From the NCBI RefSeq assembly GCF_004310865.1, contig NZ_SIXI01000004.1:248001-312000 (forward strand): DNA of 64,000 bases, written 5' to 3'. The stretch is from Aquabacterium lacunae. Lineage in GTDB: Bacteria > Pseudomonadota > Gammaproteobacteria > Burkholderiales > Burkholderiaceae_C. Below, one piece after another: positions 9,911 through 18,358 of the stretch (position 1 is its first letter; every line of letters begins with the position of its first letter). A program made the position numbers and the translations under genes. Under the pieces are notes generated by a model. That model saw only the letters and a program-made list of their open reading frames with translations. It did no database searches and was not told the DNA's origin.

Positions 9911-10165
9911 ATGCCTGACCTCCAAGATGTGCTCCACGTGCTGGACCGCGCCCTGCAGTTGCAGGGTCGAGCCCTGCACTTCACGCCCGAAACGCCTTTG
10001 CTGGGGGCCTTGCCTGAGTTGGACTCGATGGGCGTGGTCGCCTTGCTGTCAGAACTGGAAACCCACTTCGGTGTGTTCTTTGACGACAGTGCCATCAGCG
10101 CAGACTCTTTCGCCACGGTGGCGCAAGTGTGCAAACTGGTCGAGCAGGCCACGGCCTCTTCCTGA
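9911..10165 (+). CDS. acyl carrier protein of the XrtA-associated ligase/decarboxylase group
   Basis: 84 residues, acidic and helical, with the phosphopantetheine attachment serine S39 in the ELDSMG motif. This is the normal length for a stand-alone carrier protein. It heads a three-gene plus-strand operon with two hydrolases; only one base separates its stop from the next ATG. It is divergent from the AMP-forming ligase with 35 bases between starts, so the two sets probably share control. It likely carries the acid activated by that ligase. Confidence 0.9.
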   Translation: MPDLQDVLHVLDRALQLQGRALHFTPETPLLGALPELDSMGVVALLSELETHFGVFFDDSAISADSFATVAQVCKLVEQATASS

Positions 10166-10166
10166 C

Positions 10167-11036
10167 ATGGGCACGCCAGCCGGGACGCCCATCCACTTCA
10201 CTGGCACACGCGGCCCCCTGTTCGGCGTCTTGCACCAGCCCTGTTCTGCCCATTTCAAAGGACTGGTGCTGCTGCTGCCACCTTGGGGAGAAGAACTCAA
10301 TCACACCCGGCGACTGGTGCGACAGGCGGCCACACGAATGGCCGACATGGGGTGGATGGTGCTGCGCCATGACCCCTGGGGCTGCGGCGACAGCGGTGGA
10401 GAGCTTCACGAAGCCACCTGGCGCGACTGGCAGAACGATGCTTTGCAAGCCTGGGAGTGGCTCACGCGGCAAGCACCCACAGCCCATGCCGGCGGCCTGA
10501 GTCATTGGGTGTGGGGCGTTCGGGCCGGCGCCTTGATGTCGGCATCGCTGCTTGACGCCTTCCAGGGACGGACGTCGGCTTTGGCATCTCCGCAACATGT
10601 GCTTTGGTGGCAGCCCGTGCTGCACGGCAAGCACATGGTTCAGCAATGGCTGCGGCAACAACAGGCTGCACGCTGGACTCGGAGCGATGCCACCACCACG
10701 ACGCAAGCCACCACAGCCCCGACCTTGTGGCTGGGAGGGCAAGCGCTGTCAGCCGATCTGCTGGACCATATGCAACGGTGCCCCATGCCCAATCCCCCCC
10801 AAGGCGCAAGGCACCTGGTGTGGCTGGACACCGCGGCACCCGACACCATCGCCTCCACGCCCCACCCAACCCCAGCGCAAGCGCTGACCCTGCAGGCTTG
10901 GCAGGCTGCAGGCTGCAGTGCCCATTGGCAGAATGTCGAGGGCCCGAACTACTGGTTGACGCTGGGTCTGGAAAGTGCGTCGCACCTGCTGGACCAAACA
11001 CTCGCATGCATGGACGCTGCACATGGCTCCCCCTGA
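10167..11036 (+). CDS. alpha/beta hydrolase-like protein, exosortase A system-associated hydrolase 2 (TIGR03101 type)
   Basis: 289 residues with an alpha/beta-hydrolase beginning (LLLPPWGEELNHTRR) and the strand-turn HDPWGCGDSGG. The place of the nucleophile elbow reads GVRAG (117-121), so the usual serine is not there. That suggests a modified activity or a non-catalytic role, though the alignment was made by eye. It starts one base after the ACP stop and overlaps hydrolase 1 by 14 bases. It may act on acyl-ACP. Confidence 0.85.
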   Translation: MGTPAGTPIHFTGTRGPLFGVLHQPCSAHFKGLVLLLPPWGEELNHTRRLVRQAATRMADMGWMVLRHDPWGCGDSGGELHEATWRDWQNDALQAWEWLTRQAPTAHAGGLSHWVWGVRAGALMSASLLDAFQGRTSALASPQHVLWWQPVLHGKHMVQQWLRQQQAARWTRSDATTTTQATTAPTLWLGGQALSADLLDHMQRCPMPNPPQGARHLVWLDTAAPDTIASTPHPTPAQALTLQAWQAAGCSAHWQNVEGPNYWLTLGLESASHLLDQTLACMDAAHGSP

Positions 11037-11949
11037 TCTCTGCACAACCCCTCAAGACTGGGTCAGCATTGACAGCCTGTGCTTTGAGCGCGCGGTACCC
11101 CTGACCTTGTCACCTGCGCCTGCAATCGCACCCATCCACAGCATGGCCATCTTGAGCCGTCCTGCCCGCGCGCACCGCTCTGGCATCTGCGTGGTGATGC
11201 TGTCGGGCGGGCTGCAGGCACGCACAGGCGCCCATCGCATGTTCACCACCCTGGCCCGAGCGCTGGCCGCAAATGGCCACAGTGCTGTGCGGTTTGACTG
11301 GCCTGGGCTGGGCGATGCAGATGGATCGGCAATGCCGTTTGAACAACTGGCCCCCATGCTGCCGCAGCTCCAACAGCAGTGCTTGGCGGCGATGCCTGAC
11401 ACAGACCGCATCGTGTGGCTCGGGCTGTGTGATGGCGCATCGGTGGCACTGATGCATTTGGCAGACCCAACCACCGTCCGACCAGATGCCCTGATCCTGC
11501 TGAACCCCTGGGTGCGCAGCGAGCAAAGCCAGGCCCAGACCGTGGTGCGGCACTACTACAAGCAACGCCTGCTCGAAGGCAGTTTCTGGCGCAAATTGTT
11601 GAGTGGCCAGGTGGGGCTGGATGCTGCCCGATCGGCCAGCCGCCTTCTGAGGGCCAGTCGACAACGCACGCCCGCCCAACCGGGCTTTCAGCAGCAGATG
11701 GCCAAAGGCTGGAAAAACTTCGGTCGCCCCCTGTGGCTGGTCGTGGCGGGTCAGGACCTCACAGGGCTGGAATTCATGGAACATGCGGGGCGCGATCTTG
11801 CTTGGCGCGGCGCTTTGGAGGCCCCCGCGGTCCATGTGTCCACCATGGCGGGCGCCGACCACACGTTCTCAGGGTCACAGGACATGCCAGAACTCATTCG
11901 GCTGATGATGGAGTGGTTGTCCGCGCAATGGCCGCAAGGCCCCAATTGA
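11023..11949 (+). CDS. alpha/beta hydrolase, exosortase A system-associated hydrolase 1 (TIGR03100 type)
   Basis: 308 residues from the start MAPPDLC. It shows the hydrolase strand FDWPGLGDADG and a nucleophile elbow GLCDG with C136, i.e. a cysteine where serine is usual. A late histidine (GADHTFSG) and DALILLNPW fit the fold. A thioesterase or transferase role on ACP-bound intermediates is an inference from the operon. Its 3' end overlaps the convergent acetyltransferase gene by 56 bases. The start is not supported by a strong ribosome site. Confidence 0.87.
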   Translation: MAPPDLCTTPQDWVSIDSLCFERAVPLTLSPAPAIAPIHSMAILSRPARAHRSGICVVMLSGGLQARTGAHRMFTTLARALAANGHSAVRFDWPGLGDADGSAMPFEQLAPMLPQLQQQCLAAMPDTDRIVWLGLCDGASVALMHLADPTTVRPDALILLNPWVRSEQSQAQTVVRHYYKQRLLEGSFWRKLLSGQVGLDAARSASRLLRASRQRTPAQPGFQQQMAKGWKNFGRPLWLVVAGQDLTGLEFMEHAGRDLAWRGALEAPAVHVSTMAGADHTFSGSQDMPELIRLMMEWLSAQWPQGPN

Positions 11950-12937
11950 CACGTTGCCGCGCTGAGGCCAGGCACACGCCCCCCACATGCCTCAGCAATG
12001 CAGGCCAACACCTTGGGTCACGCCAGCGAAACGCCACGAGTCCCCACAGTGGGCGCCTCACGCTCATCCAGTCCTTTTTATAGGCGTCGTCGCCCATCAG
12101 GAAGTCCACCGTCGACACCCTGTCCACGTCCATGACATGGGCCATCATGGCCGCCAACAACACCGACCCCACTGACAAGGCGTCGAATCCTGGCCGCTGG
12201 GCCAGCTTGTAGATGTCTGCCTGACCGTCGTGCACCAGCCAGACCTGAGCTGCCACCACCTCTCCGTCCAGGCGCAAAAGCCCCAAGCGCAGTGCACCTT
12301 GTTCAGCCGCCAGGCTCATCAAACCGGGCATGAACTGCGGGCACGGCTCAACACCTTTCCAGCTGTCGGCATACACCGCCTGGTAAGCCTCAATGGCCTC
12401 GCTCAGCACCTCTCCAGGCTCTGACACGATGTCGATGGATGTGCTGCTGCGGCGCGCCAATTTGCGACGCGCACGCTGCACGGTGTTTCGCAAGCGCGAC
12501 GGACGCTCGGCCCAGTAGGCTTCAAACCCGCCCGCCAGGGAGACAGGCTCCAGCCAGTTCACGCCACACTCAAAGTGCCAGCACGCAAAACCCGCCAAGC
12601 GAAGGGCTCGCTCAACATCCGACACCCAGAGGTCAGACGCACGGAATGGCTGCAGCCTGACCGAATGCACCTCAGTGCGACGCTTCAACCACCTCGCGCC
12701 GGCCTGTGGATCGATCGGGGCGGCGGAAAGGCCAGGCCCTCCGCAGGGCCCGAAACGCGGTGTGTAGTAACTGCTCAGCGAATACAGTGCCCCTCCCGCT
12801 CGCACCACAGGCAGGGCCACACCAGCCTCGGCGACGGCGCACTGAGCCCAGTTCAAGCGCTCGTCCCCCGAGCGAGGAAAGCCATGGTCCCACAGCAGGT
12901 CGAACCACTCGGGCTGCTGGTAGAGGCACTGGCTCAC
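11894..12937 (-). CDS. GNAT/FemAB-like acyltransferase (BioF2-like)
   Basis: 347 residues. The middle and C-terminal part (YWAERPSRLRNTVQRARRKL, then EAYQAVYADSWKG and a LRLDGEVVAAQVWLVHDG strand pair) resembles the Acetyltransf_6/FemAB-like GNAT proteins common in polysaccharide clusters. These move an acyl or aminoacyl group onto a sugar amine or peptide amine in the cytoplasm. It is translationally coupled (ATGA) to the beta-helix gene upstream, and its 3' end runs into hydrolase 1 on the other strand. The exact substrate is unknown. Confidence 0.7.
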   Translation of the reverse strand: MSQCLYQQPEWFDLLWDHGFPRSGDERLNWAQCAVAEAGVALPVVRAGGALYSLSSYYTPRFGPCGGPGLSAAPIDPQAGARWLKRRTEVHSVRLQPFRASDLWVSDVERALRLAGFACWHFECGVNWLEPVSLAGGFEAYWAERPSRLRNTVQRARRKLARRSSTSIDIVSEPGEVLSEAIEAYQAVYADSWKGVEPCPQFMPGLMSLAAEQGALRLGLLRLDGEVVAAQVWLVHDGQADIYKLAQRPGFDALSVGSVLLAAMMAHVMDVDRVSTVDFLMGDDAYKKDWMSVRRPLWGLVAFRWRDPRCWPALLRHVGGVCLASARQRVNWGLAAIARTTTPSSAE

Positions 12938-14319
12938 TGCAGGGCCCCCACCAGCAACGCACGCCCCTTGGGCAAGGGCTCCACCCTCAACGGATGGCGA
13001 TAGACCTCCGTCAGGGCTGACACCTCGGCGCCATCCACAAGTGGCGGGCTGTCAGCCACCCATTCAGGTTGCCAGTGCCCGGGCCGCAGATCACCCGCCT
13101 GCGCGTCCTGCACTGCATCAAGGCCCACCCGCAGGTTCCCGCCACTGGGCACCCCCTCCGGAACACGCCAAGTACCCCGTCCCACCACCAGATTGCGCCA
13201 CACCTGTCCGCCTGACAACGGTCCTGCCACCTGCAGGAATCGCCCACCGAAAGGATGCAGATTGACCCAGGAGTTGTGCACCGCATGCAACTCGTTTCTG
13301 GCCCAGGGCTGCCCCTCTTCCAGCATGGAAAGAACAGCCCCGTTCTGAGTGCTGCGAGACTGCCCGATGACGTTGCCAATCAGAAAAACCTGCCCGCCAT
13401 TCGGGAAGTTCAACTCATAGCTGGCTTGCCCCCCCGGGTTGTCTGTGATGCGGTTGGCCACCAACTTCGACACCTGGGCCCTGCTCTTGACCAGGTGCCC
13501 CACCTTCCCGTGGTGGAAATGGTTGCCACGCAACTCCAGCAAGCGGATGCGCCCGGCATACACCGCATGCGCATAGCCCATGCCATCACCCAGGCGCGCG
13601 AACTCAGTGAAAGACACTTGCACTTCGGTTGTTGCCTCATCAGGATCGCCGTTGATCAGAATCCCTGACTCACTGTCCTGAAAAACACAATGCTCGACTC
13701 TGAGGCGACCACCCTCGAACCGGATACCAGCGCCGTTGCGGTCCGCCACACGCGCGCCCTGGAAGGCCAGGTGACGCACCTCAAAGCTGCCGCCGCCCAG
13801 GACCAGCAGGGCCTTGCCTTCGGCCAGATCCGAACTTGCCATCAATCGGGCCAGGCCACCGTCGCCCCGGATCGAGACGCTTTTGCCGCGCCAGACCGCG
13901 CCATTTGTCCAATGGACTCCCGGCTGCAGCAAGACCACGTCCCCGTCAACTGCTTGCGCAGCTGCGTCGGCCAGGCTGCCCACCCTCTTGCGCGTTTCCC
14001 CTCGCAGCAACCAGATCGCAGGGGATTCCTGGAAGGGGTTCAAGGAGCCTGGCACCTCCCGCATGGCCGACGGCTCGACTGACGAATCAGGAGAAGCAGG
14101 CACATCGCTGTCGAGTTGGTCGTTCAACCACCTCATGGCACCCAGCGCAGGAGAGCCCAGCATCTGAAGACGGGGGTGACCATCCAGCCGCCGCTCCAGA
14201 TGACGCAAGATCTCCAAAGGAATGAAGCCGGAGCAGTCCCAGCAAGCCACCAGTCCAGCGCTGATGACAATCGCCACACAGGCACCAGCAGCGACGAGAA
14301 AATGCCTGAAACGTTTCAT
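12934..14319 (-). CDS. exported right-handed beta-helix repeat protein
   Basis: 461 residues from MKRFRHF, with an N-terminal membrane or signal segment (about 6-28). From about residue 130 the sequence runs in short beta turns typical of parallel beta-helices (VLLQPGVHWTNGAVW, HCVFQDSESGILING, LLELRGNHFHHG, LVANRITDNPGG). Such folds occur in polysaccharide lyases, epimerases and glycan-binding proteins. It sits in the glycan locus facing away from the GT2 gene at 14454, so a role on the exported polymer is inferred. An in-frame ATG at 14352 is an alternative start; neither has a strong ribosome site. Confidence 0.72.
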   Translation of the reverse strand: MKRFRHFLVAAGACVAIVISAGLVACWDCSGFIPLEILRHLERRLDGHPRLQMLGSPALGAMRWLNDQLDSDVPASPDSSVEPSAMREVPGSLNPFQESPAIWLLRGETRKRVGSLADAAAQAVDGDVVLLQPGVHWTNGAVWRGKSVSIRGDGGLARLMASSDLAEGKALLVLGGGSFEVRHLAFQGARVADRNGAGIRFEGGRLRVEHCVFQDSESGILINGDPDEATTEVQVSFTEFARLGDGMGYAHAVYAGRIRLLELRGNHFHHGKVGHLVKSRAQVSKLVANRITDNPGGQASYELNFPNGGQVFLIGNVIGQSRSTQNGAVLSMLEEGQPWARNELHAVHNSWVNLHPFGGRFLQVAGPLSGGQVWRNLVVGRGTWRVPEGVPSGGNLRVGLDAVQDAQAGDLRPGHWQPEWVADSPPLVDGAEVSALTEVYRHPLRVEPLPKGRALLVGALQ

Positions 14320-14453
14320 GAACCAAGGGGTGTACACGCCAGAGGCCTGACGCATGCAAAGGGCGACAGACAAGCCGGGACTCAAGGAGCAGCACAGCCG
14401 GCGCAGAGGGCGGCCTCCTGATCTGGGACTCTACACCCGGCAAGAACTGAGAG

Positions 14454-15476
14454 ATGATTCGTCATCCCTCGCGATCTGCCGCCGACATGCCCACATCGAC
14501 TGAACACTGCCTCCAGACATCCTTGGTGATCCCTTCTCACAACCGGGCCTCCTTGATTGGCGAGACCGTCGAATCTGCACTCGCACAGACTCATCCGTTT
14601 GCATCGATCACCGTGGTGAACGACGGTTCAACCGATGACACCTTGAAGGTGCTGGCGGAGTTCGGCCATCGTATTCAGGTCATCAGCACCCAGAATCAGG
14701 GGGTTCAAGCCGCACGCAACATTGGCATTGCCGCAAGCAACTGCCCACTCGTCGCCTTTCTCGACTCTGATGACCTGCTGGCGCCCACTTACCTGGATGA
14801 AACCGCAGGATGGATGGTCGCTCACCCTGAGGTAGACGCCACCTACAACAACTTCCTGACGATCGAAGACGCGCACACACGCCCGCCAAAGCTCACACAA
14901 GCCAGCTTCGACTGGCTGGAAGGGTCTCGTCGAGACGGAGACTTCCACCTGGACATCCCCGACCTTCTGCTGAGGTCACTGCGCTTTCAGCCCTTGTTTC
15001 CGAGCGGACAAATGGTGAGGCGCACCTTCCTGCAACAGCATGGTGGGTACGACCCTCGTTTCAGAGGGGTCGGCTCCGAAGACTGGGAATTCACTCTGCG
15101 GGTGATCACGAACGGCCAGTTGGCTTTGTGCGAGAAACCCCTGGTGAAGGTGCGCAAGCATGCCGCAAATGAGTCCAAAGACAACGTTCGGATGCGGATG
15201 GGAGAAACCGAGGTGCTGGCCCACTGCTTGGCTCACCACCCAAGCGCCTCAGCGTTCAAGCAGGAGATTACACAGTCCATCGAAGAGCGCCTCCACGCCG
15301 CCTTGAATTCGGCCTTCGACAACCGCGACTTTCACTCAGTGCGCCACATCGTAGCCAAAATCTCATCCCCATTGCCAGCCAAAACCCGCCTGAAGACTTT
15401 CATCTCCTCCTCTCCTGCGCCAGTGAGCGATTGGCTCTGGCACGCAATCCAGTTGTTGTCGCGCTCGGGGGCGTGA
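14454..15476 (+). CDS. family 2 glycosyltransferase
   Basis: 340 residues with the GT-A fold signature: TSLVIPSHNRASLIGETVES, NDGSTDDT, and the DXD-like DSDDLL. A later GSEDWEFTLR is the usual acidic ED motif. No membrane segments were seen, so it is a cytoplasmic enzyme adding a sugar to the lipid-linked repeat. It opens the plus-strand accessory block. MPTSTEHC at 14487 is a possible later start. Donor and acceptor cannot be predicted. Confidence 0.87.
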   Translation: MIRHPSRSAADMPTSTEHCLQTSLVIPSHNRASLIGETVESALAQTHPFASITVVNDGSTDDTLKVLAEFGHRIQVISTQNQGVQAARNIGIAASNCPLVAFLDSDDLLAPTYLDETAGWMVAHPEVDATYNNFLTIEDAHTRPPKLTQASFDWLEGSRRDGDFHLDIPDLLLRSLRFQPLFPSGQMVRRTFLQQHGGYDPRFRGVGSEDWEFTLRVITNGQLALCEKPLVKVRKHAANESKDNVRMRMGETEVLAHCLAHHPSASAFKQEITQSIEERLHAALNSAFDNRDFHSVRHIVAKISSPLPAKTRLKTFISSSPAPVSDWLWHAIQLLSRSGA

Positions 15477-15575
15477 GCTGTCGAGCTTCATCCTGCCAGA
15501 GGCCGGTCGATATAAGGGCAAGTCGCGGTCCAGCCTGGCTGGCGCCACCCTCGATCGGCACACCGGCAGATCGAC

Positions 15576-15594
15576 ACAACTTTGAAGCAGTTGT
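15576..15594. promoter_or_regulatory. inverted repeat upstream of the lyase-like lipoprotein gene
   Basis: Two perfect 6-base arms, ACAACT and AGTTGT, are separated by 7 bases. The element lies about 100 bases before the start at 15696 in a 219-base gap after the GT2 gene. Size and place fit a regulator site; no factor can be named. Confidence 0.35.
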
Positions 15595-15695
15595 AAGCAA
15601 TGGATACCAATTCAGGACTCAGGATTTTTCACGCTGGCAGCGAGTGCCTCGCTGGCTATGATCGGCGCAAGTTTTCTCTGCCAGAGGTCCGCAAG

Positions 15696-18263
15696 ATGTT
15701 CAAATCAGTAGCCGAGATAAAGGCCGTTGGCCTCTGTGCTGCAGCAGCACTGACCTTGAGCCTGGCCGGTTGTGGCGGAGGGGGGCCGAAGACAGAAACG
15801 CCAAGCGCACTGAACACTGGGGGACAGCTTTCCGCTTCAGGCGGCGGCGGGACAGTCTCATCGGCCAACCAGCCAGCTGCCTCGGTGACTGTGATGACCG
15901 ACCCTTCCCTGGCGAACATTCTCCAAGACAACGTCAGCGGGTTCACCTGCGCACAAGGCGCCATCACCTGCGTACAGGTACGGTCGAGCAGCGCATCGGC
16001 ACAGAGCAATGTCCCGATGACTTTCGGACAACCCTTCCGCCAGGGAGATCTTCCCAGCGGCAAACACCTGGTGGCCAAAACTTCTGGCGGTGCGATCATT
16101 CCTGTGCAACTGGATGCGCTGGCCAGCCGCGCCGATGGATCGGCTCGGTTCGGCGTTGTGTCCATCCAACTCCCGACCCTTCAGGCAGGGGGGAAGGAGG
16201 TCGTCAGTTTCTTTGTGACCGACCAAGCGCCCGTCACGCCACCCCGCCCCGTCGGAACAAACTACTCGCTGGACCTCACCATGCGGCTCTATCAGCCGCA
16301 GATGACCATGCTGACCTTCGGTAACCCAAATGGCTGGACCGATGGAACACCCTTCGTGGTCGGCGAAACCGTGGAACTGGATCTTGGCGGTGAAGTCCAT
16401 TCGATCACCATCGACGCCCAACTGGCGGGTGGGAGCCTGACCAATACCGAGCGCCTCGCCAAAGCGTTCATGAACAAAATCAATCAGGACTCCACACGTT
16501 TCTTGGCCCACAAGATCGGAGACGTCGGGGCCTGGAACAACCTCTGGATCACCACCCGATCCAATGAGGGTGGCGCCTTCACGGTCACACGACGCAACAC
16601 TGGGGGCTCAGCTCCCATCACCATCACCAACAAGGTGAATTACGCCGCGGCACGAACGCTGACCGCTTCAGCAGGCAATGCCGTTCGCACGGCCATCAGC
16701 CAGGATGCAAAGCTGCACCTCAGGGGGCCTGTGGCCCACGAGTACACGGTCGTCGTCCCGTTCAAGGACACCGCAACGAATCAGGCGCACCCCCAACTCA
16801 CCGCAAGGCTGCATGTCCGCTTGCTCGATGGTGGCGCACGCGCTCGCACGGATGTGGTCATCGAGAACAACTGGGCCTACAGCCCATCTCCAGGCAATTA
16901 CCTGTATGAACTGACCGGCACAAGCAACGGCCAGACCGTGCTGTCGCAACCAGCGCTGACGCACTACCACCACGCTCGCTGGCACAAGGTCGTGTGGCAA
17001 GGGCAGGCTGTTCAGGCCCAGGTACGGCACCACATGCCCTACTTCATGGCCACGCGGGTCGTGTGGAATTACAACCTGAAGCTGACCGTTCCAGACAGCC
17101 TGCTGCAGACCGAAAGCACTCGACTGGCCAGCGCCACATCAGGTCCGATGGCGAACGTGTTCCTGACTCCATACTTCGGCACCACAGGGGGGCGTCAGGA
17201 GATCGGGCCGTACCCGCGCTGGACCGCCCTGTTTCTGGTGACGCAGGATGATCGGGCACGCGCCAGCATGATGGCCAACGCCGACGCGGCAGGCAGTGTG
17301 CCGATCCACTACCGTGATGAAGTGACAGACGCCCCACTGGACCTGGACCGACACCCTACGGCCGCCACACTGTTTGGCTACAACTCGGGCACCAACAACG
17401 ACAGGTTCCCCGAGGTGCTGGACACGGGCACCATCTGGACACCAGACATTGCTCACCAAGGCTCGTTTGCCTTTGTGCCCTACCTGATCACCGGAGACCA
17501 GTTCTATCTGGACGAGTTGATGTTCTGGGCTGCCTGGAACATGACGGCGATCGCTCCCGGCTATCGGAATTATGCAGACGGGATTCTGAATGACCAGGTG
17601 CGTGGTCAAGCCTGGGGACTGCGGGCACTCGGTGAAGCCGCGCGCATCGCGCCAGACTCGCACGGACTCAAGGGCTACTTCAATACGCGGCTCCAGAAAA
17701 ACATCACCTGGCACAACCAGAAGACCGCGTATGGCAGCGATGTGTCCCCCCTGGGTCTCCTCGAGAAGCCGGACCAGCGCGGCCTGTCCGGGCTGTGGCA
17801 AAACGATTTCCTGAGCATCGTGATGTCTCAACTGGTCGACGACGGCGTCACAGGCATCAAGCCTGCGCTGGACTGGATCAGCGAGTACAACGTCGGTCGC
17901 TTCACGCATGAGACTGAAGGCTACTGCCTGTACAAGGCCGCTCGTGACTACGTGAATGTGCGAGACGGTTCCGGACAGTTTTACACCACATGGCGCTCGC
18001 TGTACCAAGCCAACTTCCCGGAAACATCCTGCCCCGCAGGCGTGGACCCCAACAGCCTGCCAGACAGCGCCAGCGCGCACTCGGCCATCGCCCGAGCCAT
18101 GCTTGCCGCGTCGTTCAACGCGCAACTGAGTGTGAGCGCCAACAGCGCGCTGACCGCCGAGGCCCTGTTGGGTTACCGTAACTGGACGTCACGAACCCCG
18201 CTCATCGACGGAAAGTACGCGACAGAAGATCCCACCTGGGCCATCATTCCGCGCGCCAACTGA
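15696..18263 (+). CDS. large secreted lipoprotein, lyase-like (RIFT-barrel/toroid architecture suspected)
   Basis: 855 residues. The start is at MFKSVAEIK with AGAGG upstream. The signal peptide ends in the lipobox LAGC (C26), followed by a glycine/serine linker (to about 70). The region around 120-180 contains pVQLDALASRADGSARFGVVS, which resembles the N-terminal RIFT-barrel of exo-rhamnogalacturonan lyase/YetA-like proteins (recalled, not searched). The C-terminal half is Trp/Tyr-rich and helical (VPYLITGDQFYLDELMFWAA, GLSGLWQNDFLSIVMSQLVDD), like an alpha/alpha toroid. It may cut or trim the polymer made by the cluster. A terminator follows. A second hairpin lies at 15638-15654 in its leader. 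Confidence 0.65.
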   Translation: MFKSVAEIKAVGLCAAAALTLSLAGCGGGGPKTETPSALNTGGQLSASGGGGTVSSANQPAASVTVMTDPSLANILQDNVSGFTCAQGAITCVQVRSSSASAQSNVPMTFGQPFRQGDLPSGKHLVAKTSGGAIIPVQLDALASRADGSARFGVVSIQLPTLQAGGKEVVSFFVTDQAPVTPPRPVGTNYSLDLTMRLYQPQMTMLTFGNPNGWTDGTPFVVGETVELDLGGEVHSITIDAQLAGGSLTNTERLAKAFMNKINQDSTRFLAHKIGDVGAWNNLWITTRSNEGGAFTVTRRNTGGSAPITITNKVNYAAARTLTASAGNAVRTAISQDAKLHLRGPVAHEYTVVVPFKDTATNQAHPQLTARLHVRLLDGGARARTDVVIENNWAYSPSPGNYLYELTGTSNGQTVLSQPALTHYHHARWHKVVWQGQAVQAQVRHHMPYFMATRVVWNYNLKLTVPDSLLQTESTRLASATSGPMANVFLTPYFGTTGGRQEIGPYPRWTALFLVTQDDRARASMMANADAAGSVPIHYRDEVTDAPLDLDRHPTAATLFGYNSGTNNDRFPEVLDTGTIWTPDIAHQGSFAFVPYLITGDQFYLDELMFWAAWNMTAIAPGYRNYADGILNDQVRGQAWGLRALGEAARIAPDSHGLKGYFNTRLQKNITWHNQKTAYGSDVSPLGLLEKPDQRGLSGLWQNDFLSIVMSQLVDDGVTGIKPALDWISEYNVGRFTHETEGYCLYKAARDYVNVRDGSGQFYTTWRSLYQANFPETSCPAGVDPNSLPDSASAHSAIARAMLAASFNAQLSVSANSALTAEALLGYRNWTSRTPLIDGKYATEDPTWAIIPRAN

Positions 18264-18280
18264 CACTTCCACGCGGCACA

Positions 18281-18315
18281 GAAGCCAGCCCGACGGCTGG
18301 CTTCTTTTCTTTTTG
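18281..18315 (+). terminator. intrinsic terminator after the lipoprotein gene
   Basis: A perfect 10-base stem (GAAGCCAGCC/GGCTGGCTTC) with a 4-base loop runs into a T-rich tract (TTTTCTTTTT). It starts 18 bases past the lipoprotein stop and separates it from the flippase gene. Confidence 0.9.
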
Positions 18316-18317
18316 AC

Positions 18318-18329
18318 ACAGACGTCTGT
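18318..18329. promoter_or_regulatory. 12-base perfect palindrome before the flippase gene
   Basis: ACAGACGTCTGT is fully self-complementary and lies directly behind the terminator, about 30 bases before the flippase ATG. A TTGACA overlaps its left edge (18313-18318), but no good -10 box sits at normal spacing. It could be an operator in the flippase promoter. Confidence 0.35.
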
Positions 18330-18358
18330 ACGATGCTCGCCTGCCTTGTGCGTCCTGA

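Noticed and set aside
15638-15654. CAGCGAG-TGC-CTCGCTG hairpin as a terminator of the GT2 gene
   Set aside because: No T-run follows; it may be a leader hairpin but has no further support.
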